Below, in pieces: positions 1-7,073 of a DNA stretch of 12,966 bases. Made by a program: the position numbers and the translations under genes. The DNA comes from Treponema sp. Its GTDB lineage: Bacteria > Spirochaetota > Spirochaetia > Treponematales > Breznakiellaceae. Within the stretch, counting starts at the first letter, position 1; every line of letters begins with the position of its first letter. The notes under the pieces are model-generated. The model was given only the letters and a program-made list of their open reading frames with translations. It was not told the origin of the DNA and searched no databases. The stretch lies in the NCBI GenBank assembly GCA_031290325.1, contig JAITNU010000224.1, positions 1 to 12,966 on the forward strand, read 5' to 3'.

Positions 1-40
1 GAGCATAAGTTTCATGGGTAGTATTAATGAGTTTTTAATT

Positions 41-157
41 GCCTGGTGATAATGGTGGAGGTGATATACCCGTTCCCATACCGAACACGGAAGTCAAGCC
101 CTCTTACGCCGATGATACTGCCCCTCTGAGGGGTGGGAAAGTAGGTCATTGCCAGGC
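41..157 (+). rRNA. rrf: 5S ribosomal RNA
   Basis: This 117-nt RNA of the large ribosomal subunit starts with gcctggtgat and ends with attgccaggc, which pair as the closing helix I. Inside it is the universal 5S segment CCATACCGAACACGGAAG followed by TCAAGC, and the gggtgggaaagta stretch typical of the 3' half. The bases before position 41 look like spacer, so 23S rRNA would be expected to the left, outside the window. Ends are placed from the terminal helix and could be off by one or two bases. It converges with the long - strand operon. Confidence 0.96.
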
Positions 158-164
158 TTTTTTT
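151..164 (+). terminator. Terminator of the rRNA operon
   Basis: The 3' strand of the 5S closing helix (gccaggc) runs directly into seven T residues at 158-164. The 5S terminal stem plus T-run has the form of an intrinsic terminator. No separate hairpin follows. Confidence 0.6.
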
Positions 165-456
165 ATTTGGCTCTTCTCCTATGGGTAAAGATCTAGTCCA
201 CCACAATTACGTTATACTATTTTCAAAATGCCTCTTGAGCATCCTGGCAACCTTTATAACCGGAGCAAGCTGGGAATATGTCGCAGAAAAATACCGCTTT
301 TTCCCATTATTTCACATGGGTAACGATACGACACCGTTTCTTGAAAAGACCCGTTCCTTATCCTAAGACGGGAAGCGTGTCTTTTACAACAACTCATTGA
401 GAGCCGGAGAATCCGAAGCGTACTTTACACCAAGGGATAGCCCTGGGCCATTCCCC
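165..456. other. Convergent intergenic region, no gene seen
   Basis: About 290 bp separate the 5S gene (+) from the end of the corrinoid-protein gene (-). One open frame of 61 codons (181-366, +) shows no ribosome-binding site and no recognisable protein signature, so I do not call it. The only structure I support is the hairpin at 344-385, listed separately. A weaker imperfect hairpin (CCAGGG/CCCTTGG) lies just after the corrinoid gene stop, near 432-448, without a T-run. Confidence 0.6.
344..385 (-). terminator. Possible terminator of the long - strand operon
   Basis: AAAAGAC (344-350) and GTCTTTT (379-385) are perfect 7-bp inverted arms. The interior adds partial pairing of CCGTTCC with GGAAGCG. 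The A-rich and T-rich arms would give a U-rich end in either direction. It lies about 70-115 bp past the last - strand stop codon. The T-run is short, so this is a candidate only. Confidence 0.35.
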
Positions 457-1089
457 TTATGCGCTGAGTTTTTTCGCGAGTACCGCGGCGCTGGCTGCGT
501 CTGTGGTATACCCGTCGGCGCCTATCTGGTCCGCGAATTCCTGGGTGATCGGCGCACCACCGACCATGAGCTTAAACCCGCCTAAGCCGCTGACCTTCAA
601 GGCTGCCGCAGTTTCCTTCATAGCAGGCATAGTGGTGGTTAAAAGGCAGGACAAGGCCACTATCTTGGCATCTGGATTGTCCCTGAGGGTGTTGATGAAG
701 GTGTCCACCGGCACATCCACCCCCAGATCCATGACCTCAAAACCGGCGCTTTCAATCATCAGGGACACCAGGTTCTTGCCAATATCGTGGAGGTCCCCGT
801 GAACCGTACCGATGATACACTTGCCTAGGCTGATATTCGCGAATCCGGCCAGCCGGGGCTTCAACACCTCCACACCCTTCTTCATGGTCCGGGCAGCCAC
901 CAGCATCTCGGGAACAAAGATTTCCGATTTCTGGAACTTTTCGCCCACCACACTCATGGCATTGATCATCCCTTCATTTAAAATGATAAGCGGATCAAGG
1001 CCCTCGGCTAAGGCGGCTTCCACCAGGCCACCGACCAGCTTAGATTTCCCAGTTTCTACTGCCTGGGCAATCTCCTGAATTTTAGACAT
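457..1089 (-). CDS. Corrinoid (B12-binding) methyl-carrier protein
   Basis: A 210-aa cytoplasmic protein of the MtaC/MtbC/MtvC-type corrinoid family, which carries a methyl group on cobalt between a donor and an acceptor methyltransferase. Residues 1-90 form the helical B12-binding cap (VGEKFQKSEIFVPEML at 48-63). Residues about 90-210 are the Rossmann-like B12 domain. The lower-ligand motif DxHxxG is D99-H101-G104, with S147-C148-L149 (the SxL motif) and G177-G178 of the GG motif also present. These are the same modules as the B12 part of MetH. The start at 1089 has AAGGAG eight bases upstream. The gene is last in the operon, 39 bp after the folate methyltransferase gene, its probable partner. 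The physiological acceptor is not shown by the sequence. The family call is firm; a role in homocysteine methylation is inference. Confidence 0.93.
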   Translation of the reverse strand: MSKIQEIAQAVETGKSKLVGGLVEAALAEGLDPLIILNEGMINAMSVVGEKFQKSEIFVPEMLVAARTMKKGVEVLKPRLAGFANISLGKCIIGTVHGDLHDIGKNLVSLMIESAGFEVMDLGVDVPVDTFINTLRDNPDAKIVALSCLLTTTMPAMKETAAALKVSGLGGFKLMVGGAPITQEFADQIGADGYTTDAASAAVLAKKLSA

Positions 1090-1128
1090 CTTGTATCTCC
1101 TTCAAAATAAGTCGTTCCCCTGAGGGAT

Positions 1129-1926
1129 TCAATTTCCAAAGATCCCCGCCCTGAACGCATTAATATACTCAATGCACAGTTCGTCTTGACCCAGTAAGGC
1201 TTCGGTAGCGTAGATCAGGCCCATCATATCCTTGTTGAGGGGATCCAGAATCGCGCTGTCCATCCCCGCGTTCATGGCCAAGATGATGAAACCCCGGTTG
1301 ATATACTTGCGGGCAGGGAGCTGAAAGGATATGTTGCTGGCCCCACCGGTGAGATGGATATCAGGGTACTGCTGCTTTATCTTCTGCATAGTAGCGGTAA
1401 TCTTGGCAATACCATCTTCGGATGTGCAGAGCATCTCGATCAGGGGATCGATATGCAGCCGGTTCGGGGCGATTTTGTAGGCCCCAGCCTTCTTCATAAG
1501 GGCCTCAAACACCTGCAGCCGTTTCTCCGAGGTTTTGGGAATCCCCGTATCGTCACTCAAGAGGGCCACACATTCCCACGTGGTATTGGCAATCACCGGA
1601 AACACCGTGTCCACCTTGTTCCCTTCCATAGACACAGAATTGATAAGCCCCGGCTTCTTGCACAAGGGAATCGCCTGGACGCAGATCGCTACACTGGGGC
1701 TATCGATGGCAATGGGGGTGTCTGTTACCTCCTGAACCAAGTCAATGAGCCACTTCAGGGTTTCAAGCTCCACATCCTCCGGGACCGAGGCACAAACATC
1801 AATAAAAGACGCCCCGGCCTCTGCCTGTTTCCTGGCGATATTACGGATGTAATCCGCGTCTTTCTCCACTATCGCCTTTGCTATAACAGGAATGGATCCG
1901 TTGATCTTTTCCCCGATAATAATCAT
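1129..1926 (-). CDS. Methyltetrahydrofolate:corrinoid protein methyltransferase
   Basis: A 265-aa pterin-binding TIM barrel of the AcsE/MtgA/MtvA/MetH-folate-domain family. It moves the N5-methyl group between methyltetrahydrofolate and a corrinoid protein. It opens with GEKINGS, followed by QAEAGASFIDVCAS (34-47), IDSP (74-77), INSVSMEG (95-102), HIDP (159-162) and GGASNISFQLP (194-204). D75, N96, D160 and N198 fall where the pterin-binding Asp75, Asn96, Asp160 and Asn199 lie in the acetogen AcsE enzyme (recalled from the literature). A GAGGAG ribosome-binding site precedes the ATG. It lies 45 bp after luxS and 39 bp before the corrinoid gene. It differs from true dihydropteroate synthase in lacking that family's motifs. 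The direction of methyl transfer in vivo is not determined by sequence. Confidence 0.92.
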   Translation of the reverse strand: MIIIGEKINGSIPVIAKAIVEKDADYIRNIARKQAEAGASFIDVCASVPEDVELETLKWLIDLVQEVTDTPIAIDSPSVAICVQAIPLCKKPGLINSVSMEGNKVDTVFPVIANTTWECVALLSDDTGIPKTSEKRLQVFEALMKKAGAYKIAPNRLHIDPLIEMLCTSEDGIAKITATMQKIKQQYPDIHLTGGASNISFQLPARKYINRGFIILAMNAGMDSAILDPLNKDMMGLIYATEALLGQDELCIEYINAFRAGIFGN

Positions 1927-1971
1927 TATAAGCTCCTCTCGTACAGTATAACGCTAAACATACTGGTCTTC

Positions 1972-2448
1972 CTATGCCGGATAGTTGAGGTTTTCCTGCC
2001 CTGGATTCCGCAACACCTGGGCGTACCGTTTGGCTTCCCATTTGGCCATATTCAGGTTCTGCTCCTGCCAGTTCCCACATTCCGCCGGGGCAGCCCCGGG
2101 TATGGAGCCATCAAAGGCCAGAATCCAGTCCAGCAATTCCCGCAGCAGGGGCAGCACTTCCGGGGAAGTATGTTCTCCTTCCAGGATGAGGTAAAAACCG
2201 GTGCGGCAGCCCATAGGACCGAAGTACACCACTCGATTGCTCCATTCCTTGTGGGAGCGGAGGAAGGTAGCCGCTAAGTGTTCAATGGTATGCAGGGCAG
2301 GCATATCAATGACCGGCTCTTGGTTCGGCTCCTTGAAACGGAGGTCAAAGGTGGTGAGTATCGTCGCTCCGAAACGATCCATCCGGGAAACAAAAACCCC
2401 CGGCTTTAAACGCAGATGATCAATCTGAAAACTAGCTATCTTTTCCAT
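1972..2448 (-). CDS. luxS: S-ribosylhomocysteine lyase LuxS
   Basis: LuxS cleaves S-ribosylhomocysteine to homocysteine and 4,5-dihydroxy-2,3-pentanedione, the AI-2 precursor. The 158 aa match the usual LuxS length. The metal motif HTIEH gives H53, E56 and H57. Catalytic C81 lies in GPMGCRTGFY, and the third metal ligand C124 in AECGNW. All key residues are present, so the enzyme should be active. The start has AAGGAG seven bases upstream and lies 13 bp after the mtn stop, so LuxS and its substrate-producing enzyme are almost certainly co-transcribed. The next two genes encode folate and corrinoid methyl-transfer proteins, which suggests that the homocysteine released is the product of interest, with AI-2 signalling possibly secondary. 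Confidence 0.97.
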   Translation of the reverse strand: MEKIASFQIDHLRLKPGVFVSRMDRFGATILTTFDLRFKEPNQEPVIDMPALHTIEHLAATFLRSHKEWSNRVVYFGPMGCRTGFYLILEGEHTSPEVLPLLRELLDWILAFDGSIPGAAPAECGNWQEQNLNMAKWEAKRYAQVLRNPGQENLNYPA

Positions 2449-2461
2449 GTATGCTCCTTAC

Positions 2462-3172
2462 TTAATAAGTACCGACTAATCGACGTACAATCTCCCCTGA
2501 ATGACGGGAAGCGATGGGAAGGAATTCACTGAAGGTAACCGGTGATTCGGTTCCGGCGATATCCGAAAGAGAACGGATAATCAGGGCCGGCACTTTGAAG
2601 AGGAAGCAGGTATGGGCAATGGCAGCCCCTTCCATCTCCACGGCCTTCAGGTCCGGGAATACACGGCGTACCGCCGCGATACGCTCCGGCTCATGCATGA
2701 ACACATCCCCGGAACCAATAAGACCCCGGCGGTGGTTGAAGGTGGCGGGAAGCACCTGTTCCTGTTTCAGGGCGTCTACCACCTGTTCCGCATGGGTGAT
2801 AAGGTCTTCGGGAACCGGAAAGACCTGGGGCATACCGGGAATCTGACCGGGGGCGTAGTTAAAGGCCGTAACATCCACATCATGATACACCAGTCCATCG
2901 GAAATGACTACATCCCCGCACTGTAAAGCCGGATCAATGCCCCCGGCGGATCCGGTATTGATGACCAGTTCCGGCCGGTACGTCCCAATGAGCAACGCAC
3001 AGCCAACAGCGGCGTTTACCTTACCGATGCCTGAACGCAATAAAACCACTGGTTTTTCCCCCAGGTCTCCGGTATAGAAATCAAAGCCCCCGGATGTTTC
3101 GATTCTGGGGTTTTCCAGGGCCAAGCGGAGCATGGTAATTTCATCCTCCATAGCTCCAATAATTCCAATCAT
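2462..3172 (-). CDS. mtn: 5'-methylthioadenosine/S-adenosylhomocysteine nucleosidase
   Basis: A 236-aa nucleosidase (also called Pfs or MtnN) that removes adenine from S-adenosylhomocysteine and methylthioadenosine. It closely follows the E. coli enzyme: MIGIIGAMEDE with catalytic-site E11, SGIGKVNAA (47-55), NTGSAGG (72-78), YHDVDVTAF (96-104), VEMEGAAIAH (178-187) with M180 and E181 for ribose binding, and SDIA with the general acid D204. A GGAG motif lies five bases before the ATG. It is 18 bp after the GGDEF gene and 13 bp before luxS. Its product, S-ribosylhomocysteine, is the LuxS substrate. The upstream trmD in the same gene run produces S-adenosylhomocysteine, which this enzyme would clear. 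Confidence 0.97.
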   Translation of the reverse strand: MIGIIGAMEDEITMLRLALENPRIETSGGFDFYTGDLGEKPVVLLRSGIGKVNAAVGCALLIGTYRPELVINTGSAGGIDPALQCGDVVISDGLVYHDVDVTAFNYAPGQIPGMPQVFPVPEDLITHAEQVVDALKQEQVLPATFNHRRGLIGSGDVFMHEPERIAAVRRVFPDLKAVEMEGAAIAHTCFLFKVPALIIRSLSDIAGTESPVTFSEFLPIASRHSGEIVRRLVGTY

Positions 3173-3190
3173 ACATACTCCATCGTTTAG

Positions 3191-4330
3191 TTAATATGCT
3201 CCATTTGAAAACCGGAACCCCGGTTCCCACAGGCTTGTGCAGTTTCTGCCCCGATCTTTGGACACATACAAGGCCATATCCGCCCGCTTAACAATTTCAG
3301 TTGCCGTAATATCAATGTGTCCATCAAAGGTAAAAATCCCAAGACTAATGGTAACTGAGGGCAAGGGCACTTCCCAGGGCACTTTCAATTTGGCAATAGA
3401 AATACGGATCCGTTCCGCCACCATCCACACCGTCTCCTTGTCGATATTCGACAAGAGGATAGTGAATTCCTCACCGCCAAAACGGGAAGGCACATCATCA
3501 ACCCTGACCCCCTGTTTAATCATGAAGGCGATATTTTCAAGCACCCGGTCTCCTGCCACATGCCCATAATTATCGTTAAAGTTCTTAAAAAAATCTACAT
3601 CTATCACAATCACCGAAGAGGTATAGTCATTACGCTTGACCCGGGCTATTTCTTCGGTTAAACGGGTTATAAAGAACCCGTAATTGTAGAGTCCGGTTTT
3701 AACATCCCGCAACGAATATTCATAATGGAGATTATGCTGTATGGCCAGGGAGACAAAGGACATAAGCTGCTGAATAAAGGTCAGTTCCACCGGCTTGTAG
3801 TCGCCTCCCAGGATTTTACGGCCCACCAATATCATCCCGTAAAATCCGGAAGGACCTAAGATGGGGATTATCAAGGCCGGGGATATAGGCTGTAAGGCCT
3901 GAGTAGCGCCATTGTTGCCCATTTGAACTACCAGCTCATCATAACTGATAGGTTGCCCATACTGTTGAAAAAAAACCTCAAAAGGGGTAACGCTCTCGAG
4001 GCGCAGGCCCAGATCCGCTATTTTATAATTTTTATACCCCTTGATCGTAATATCTTCCTTGTTTTGATAGGGCCTCCAGAGGAAGCCGATAAAAGAAGGG
4101 AGAAAGCAGTCGGATATCTGCTGCACGGTAAAATCCAATATATCATCTATTGAGGTACGGTTAAAAATATTTAAAGCGCTGGATAAAAGATTTTTGTAGT
4201 TGCGTATTTCCGTATTGAGATAATCAATATACTGGAATACACCAGTATCCATGAGGGCGGCGTAATTTTCTACAACCCTGGGATTCGATAAGAAATCAGA
4301 CTGCATGTTGAAGCTATCAATAACACTCAT
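3191..4330 (-). CDS. GAF-like/GGDEF diguanylate cyclase
   Basis: A 379-aa probable cyclic di-GMP synthase. Residues 1-55 are helical linker. Residues about 60-200 resemble a GAF sensor domain, with strands around ALIIPILGPSGFYGMILVG. Residues about 205-365 are a GGDEF domain: D209-KTGLYN entry, metal-binding D244 in IDVDFFKNFND, active-site GGEEF at 285-289 and DMALYVSKDRGRN near the end. An RxxD inhibitory I-site (R276-D279) sits exactly five residues before GGEEF, so product inhibition is expected. No transmembrane segment or signal peptide is seen, so it should act in the cytoplasm. The start lies 3 bp after the preceding stop, with GAGG overlapping that junction, pointing to translational coupling. 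The ligand of the GAF-like domain is unknown. Confidence 0.93.
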   Translation of the reverse strand: MSVIDSFNMQSDFLSNPRVVENYAALMDTGVFQYIDYLNTEIRNYKNLLSSALNIFNRTSIDDILDFTVQQISDCFLPSFIGFLWRPYQNKEDITIKGYKNYKIADLGLRLESVTPFEVFFQQYGQPISYDELVVQMGNNGATQALQPISPALIIPILGPSGFYGMILVGRKILGGDYKPVELTFIQQLMSFVSLAIQHNLHYEYSLRDVKTGLYNYGFFITRLTEEIARVKRNDYTSSVIVIDVDFFKNFNDNYGHVAGDRVLENIAFMIKQGVRVDDVPSRFGGEEFTILLSNIDKETVWMVAERIRISIAKLKVPWEVPLPSVTISLGIFTFDGHIDITATEIVKRADMALYVSKDRGRNCTSLWEPGFRFSNGAY

Positions 4331-4333
4331 TCC

Positions 4334-4819
4334 TCATGTTATGGAATAATGATCGCTAATGGATTTTCGCCATTCCGCCCGGTTTTCCCTATCCTCCCAT
4401 TCCAGGATTTTTTTAATTTTAAAGCCCCGGGTATGCTGAGGACCATTGAAATGTACTATCCCGAACCGCCCGCCCCCGATATAGGTAACCGTATCCCCCT
4501 TTTCCAGGGCTTCCCCTTCCCCAATGCGGCTCATGACGCAATCAAAATGAACCGTCTGTCCTGAAATGCGGTCGTCCAATGCCACCGCTATATCCCTAAT
4601 CGGTTTACCGCAATAGGGACAATCCGGCATAGGAAACGGTTCTTTGGAGAGCACCGGAGGGGTCCATTTTAGCCGTTCGTACATGAACCCCCGGTTTTTA
4701 TCGTACCGCCCATAATCCCTGTTTTTCTTACCCTGTTTAGGATTATCCTGCCAGATATCATTATTCCGCTCCCGCATTCTCAAGGGTTTCCGGCGATTAT
4801 TTCCTCCCTTTCCGTTCAT
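4334..4819 (-). CDS. Conserved-looking protein with Cys/His zinc-binding motif
   Basis: I do not recognise a named family. I chose the ATG at 4819, which gives 161 aa, because AAGGAAAACACA precedes it. The frame stays open to an ATG at 4861, but that would deepen the overlap with the upstream gene. The first 50 residues are very basic and rich in Asn, Arg and Lys (NNRRKPLRMRERNND, KQGKKNRDYGRYDKNR), which suggests nucleic-acid contact or disorder. A CPYCGKPI motif is followed about 26 residues later by HFDC, together a plausible single zinc site. The C-terminal part (GDTVTYIGGGRFGIVHF) looks like a small beta domain. The start overlaps the 61-codon gene and the stop lies 3 bp before the GGDEF gene, so its expression is tied to both. 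Confidence 0.8.
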   Translation of the reverse strand: MNGKGGNNRRKPLRMRERNNDIWQDNPKQGKKNRDYGRYDKNRGFMYERLKWTPPVLSKEPFPMPDCPYCGKPIRDIAVALDDRISGQTVHFDCVMSRIGEGEALEKGDTVTYIGGGRFGIVHFNGPQHTRGFKIKKILEWEDRENRAEWRKSISDHYSIT

Positions 4820-4982
4820 TGTGTTTTCCTTTTCCTCCCGGGGGCATCTCAAAAATCTCATTACTCAACACCAGGGCAATACGCTGTATTGCCTCATAAA
4901 GATACTCATTATCATTGATCTTGATTCGTAAATTTTCTAATTCAGAAGGTCCTAAACGCTTCTGTGGATGTACCATCATCAT
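4797..4982 (-). CDS. Small hypothetical protein (61 aa) coupled to yraN
   Basis: This is an unrecognised protein starting MMMVHPQKRLG. Its start codon overlaps the yraN stop (ATGA type), with GGAAGG a few bases upstream, and its 3' end overlaps the next gene by 23 bp. It has a helical middle (DNEYLYEAIQRIALVLSNEI) and a basic tail (KGKHNERKGRK). There is no membrane segment or metal motif. The overlaps on both sides and the correct strand argue for a real coding gene. In many bacteria a small FlhB-like gene sits near yraN; the phrase NEYLYEAIQRIALVL only vaguely recalls the end of such proteins and the NPTH motif is absent, so I do not assign it. Confidence 0.65.
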   Translation of the reverse strand: MMMVHPQKRLGPSELENLRIKINDNEYLYEAIQRIALVLSNEIFEMPPGGKGKHNERKGRK

Positions 4983-5332
4983 ACACCTTCCATGAAAGCT
5001 GATACAAGATGGGTAATAGCGTGGGGTCCAACAAATACAACATCAAAACGAACAGCCATACTATTATATTCTCGATGGGAAGCAAGAAAATACTTAGCCG
5101 TTTCTATAATGCGACGCTGCTTTCGCCGGTCAATGCTGTATTCCAGGGCCTCAAATTGATAGACAGACCAGGCTTTTACCTCCACAAATACAATAACTTC
5201 CCCCTCCAGGGCGACGATATCAATTTCTCCGGTCCGGGAACGGATATTCCGGGCTATGATCCGCATCCCCGCCGCCTCCAATGCCGCAGCGGCCCGGTTT
5301 TCACCCTCCCGTCCAAGGCCGGATGTATGCAT
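4979..5332 (-). CDS. yraN: UPF0102 family protein YraN
   Basis: A 117-aa protein of the YraN/UPF0102 family, which has a PD-(D/E)XK endonuclease-like fold but no settled function. The N-terminal GREGENRAAAALEAAGMRIIARNIRSR is followed by GEIDIVA (35-41) and VFVEVK (48-53). E36, D38, E51 and K53 form the expected nuclease-like constellation, so the fold is intact. The start has an AAGGA-containing site and lies 21 bp after rplS. The stop overlaps the start of the 61-codon gene. Placement of yraN next to rplS and trmD is common in bacteria. Confidence 0.93.
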   Translation of the reverse strand: MHTSGLGREGENRAAAALEAAGMRIIARNIRSRTGEIDIVALEGEVIVFVEVKAWSVYQFEALEYSIDRRKQRRIIETAKYFLASHREYNSMAVRFDVVFVGPHAITHLVSAFMEGV

Positions 5333-5353
5333 CCTCTATCCTTCAGGGAGAAC

Positions 5354-5755
5354 TCAACCCTGGGGAGTTTCCAGCGATCCCGGCAGGACCTTTTTTGCCT
5401 GGGGATTTTTCTTGATAATAAGTTCCTTGATTTTGGCGGCTTTACCGATTTTATCCCGGATATAGTACAATTTAGCCCGCCTGACCTTGCCGGGGCGCAG
5501 GACCTCAACCTTGGCAATGCGGGGAGAATGAATCGGGAATATCCGCTCAACACCCACGCCATAAGAATTCTTTCTGACCGTAAAAGTCTTACCCACCTGG
5601 GAATTCTTCATGGCAATAACCAGCCCTTCATACATCTGAATCCGCTCATTCTTGCCTTCAACGATCTTAAAATGGACCTTGACGATATCACCGACCTTGA
5701 ATTTATCCACCTCCGTTTTCATTTGAGAGGCTTCTATGGCCCTTATTTCGTTCAT
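5354..5755 (-). CDS. rplS: 50S ribosomal protein L19
   Basis: L19 sits at the 30S-50S interface. The 133-aa product carries FKVGDIVKVHFKIVEGKNER, the GLVIA core, FTVRKNSYGVGVERIFPIHSP and a basic end KVRRAKLYYIRDK, all characteristic of L19. It ends with a tail after KKNPQAKK (VLPGSLETPQG), slightly longer than in many L19 proteins. The ATG overlaps the trmD stop by 4 bp and has AGGGGG just upstream. It lies in the widespread rpsP-rimM-trmD-rplS ribosome-maturation cluster. Confidence 0.97.
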   Translation of the reverse strand: MNEIRAIEASQMKTEVDKFKVGDIVKVHFKIVEGKNERIQMYEGLVIAMKNSQVGKTFTVRKNSYGVGVERIFPIHSPRIAKVEVLRPGKVRRAKLYYIRDKIGKAAKIKELIIKKNPQAKKVLPGSLETPQG

Positions 5756-6543
5756 GTTTCCCCCTCGGAACCCCCGGTTCCTCGTAATGCTTCTATAATA
5801 TGACGGGTTTCCTCATCAAAGAGGCCCGTTTCCTCCCCCCACCGGATGAGATCCGGCCGCAGGGCCAGGGTCTTTTCAACCCTTTTGCACAGGCGCCACC
5901 GCCGTATGTTTTCATGGTGCCCTGAAAGCAGTATTTCAGGGACTTTCAATATACCATACATTTCAGGCCGTGTATACTGGGGATACTCCAGCAAGCCGCC
6001 GGAAAAGCTCTCCTCTTCCAGGGACGCCGAGGTAATCACCGTGTCCACCAGCCGATAGGTTGCATCGATCAGCACCAGGGCCGCCGCTTCCCCGGAGGAA
6101 AGCACATAATCCCCAATAGAAATCTCATCATCCACAAAAGCGTCGATGATACGCTGATCGATACCCTCATACCGTCCACAGAGGAGGATGAGTTCCGTTT
6201 CTCCGACCAGCTCCTTTGCCAGGTTCTGGGTAAAGGGCCGTCCCGAGGGAGACAGATAAATGACCCGCGGCGCAGTACCGGTCCACCCCCCGTCTTCAGG
6301 GTCCAGCCGGTTCCGGGCGCCCACAGATTCCAATGCCTTTCCCAGCGGCTCAGGGATCATCAGCATACCCGGACCGCCACCGTAAGAGGCGTCATCACAG
6401 GTCCGGTGCTTATCAACGGCAAAATCCCGGATATTGACGGAACGATAGGTAACAATACCCCGGCTTATGGCCTTGGCGATAATGGAACGTGCAAAAAAAG
6501 CATCAGTAATCTCCGGGAAGAGGGAGAGCACCGTATACTTCAT
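5752..6543 (-). CDS. trmD: tRNA (guanine37-N1)-methyltransferase TrmD
   Basis: TrmD is a SAM-dependent SPOUT (trefoil-knot) dimer that methylates G37 next to the anticodon and so prevents frameshifting. The 263-aa product shows DDASYGGGPGM (50-60), LSPSG (97-101), LCGRYEGIDQR (121-131), EISIGDYVLSSGE (140-152), LEYPQYTRP (185-193) and VPEILLSGHHENIRRWR (201-217). The loop SLEEESF (174-180) has Glu178 where the Haemophilus enzyme has its catalytic Asp169, as I recall it. Its ATG overlaps the rimM stop and its stop overlaps the rplS start, indicating tight translational coupling. The by-product S-adenosylhomocysteine is the substrate of Mtn, encoded downstream in the same gene run. Confidence 0.97.
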   Translation of the reverse strand: MKYTVLSLFPEITDAFFARSIIAKAISRGIVTYRSVNIRDFAVDKHRTCDDASYGGGPGMLMIPEPLGKALESVGARNRLDPEDGGWTGTAPRVIYLSPSGRPFTQNLAKELVGETELILLCGRYEGIDQRIIDAFVDDEISIGDYVLSSGEAAALVLIDATYRLVDTVITSASLEEESFSGGLLEYPQYTRPEMYGILKVPEILLSGHHENIRRWRLCKRVEKTLALRPDLIRWGEETGLFDEETRHIIEALRGTGGSEGET

Positions 6544-7058
6544 GCCAGGACCCAGGGTTCCCGCAGAACCGCCCTGCCCCGTTCAAGGCTTATATCCCCG
6601 AAAAATTCGTTTCTAAAGGGAACCAGTTTCAATTCCCCTGAAGGAAGCCTGACCTCAACCAGACTGCCGCCCCCCCCTTCTATCACATTATTGATACGAC
6701 CAAAAACCACTTCCCCCTCTTCGGCAGAAAGGCCAACCACCTCAAGGCCCCGGAGGTCCTCAACATAGAATTCATCTGGTTGGAGGGGAGCCGCATGTGC
6801 CCGGTCACTTACCAGCTCGGCGCCAGTCAGGGTCTTTACCCCTTCAGGGGTGTCGATACCCTTGAGCTTCATCACCAGGGCCTCATGGACCAGGGCAGAG
6901 GCTTCCACCTCCCAGGTTTTTTCCCCATCCCCTTGCCGGAGGACCACCTGCGTAAGCCTTTGCAGATGCTCATACTCCCCGGAAAGGGAGCGCACCTTGA
7001 CAAAGCCCTGAAGCCCGAAGGGAGCGCCCACCAGACCTACCACAAACCGTTCGGTCAT
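6540..7058 (-). CDS. rimM: 16S rRNA processing/maturation factor RimM
   Basis: RimM is a 30S assembly factor that binds S19 and helps 16S rRNA 3'-domain maturation. The 172-aa product has the N-terminal RimM domain with VGLVGAPFGLQGFVKVRSLS (7-26) and a C-terminal PRC barrel beginning near DEFYVEDLRGLEVV, with VFGRINNVIEGGGGSLVEV and the terminal LVPF...EPWVLA. The length is typical. The ribosome-binding site is weak (GGTGGA directly before the ATG), so coupling to khpA, whose stop is 15 bp upstream, is likely. The stop overlaps the trmD start. Confidence 0.94.
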   Translation of the reverse strand: MTERFVVGLVGAPFGLQGFVKVRSLSGEYEHLQRLTQVVLRQGDGEKTWEVEASALVHEALVMKLKGIDTPEGVKTLTGAELVSDRAHAAPLQPDEFYVEDLRGLEVVGLSAEEGEVVFGRINNVIEGGGGSLVEVRLPSGELKLVPFRNEFFGDISLERGRAVLREPWVLA

Positions 7059-7073
7059 TCCACCGGCCCCAGG

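Noticed and set aside
181..366. 61-codon + strand frame after the 5S gene
   Set aside because: There is no ribosome-binding site or recognised sequence, and it would start only 17 bp after the rRNA T-run.
1945..1950. TATACT as an internal promoter before the methyltransferase gene
   Set aside because: No acceptable -35 box lies 16-18 bp upstream (AGGAAG at 17 bp) and there is no extended -10 TG.
1354..2277. 307-codon open frame on the + strand
   Set aside because: It lies antisense to the methyltransferase and luxS genes, both of which have full motif sets and ribosome-binding sites. Its product is low-complexity and unrecognisable, so it is a shadow frame.
5009..5803. 264-codon + strand frame opposite yraN and rplS
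   Set aside because: It is antisense to conserved genes; the protein has no motif and no initiation signal.
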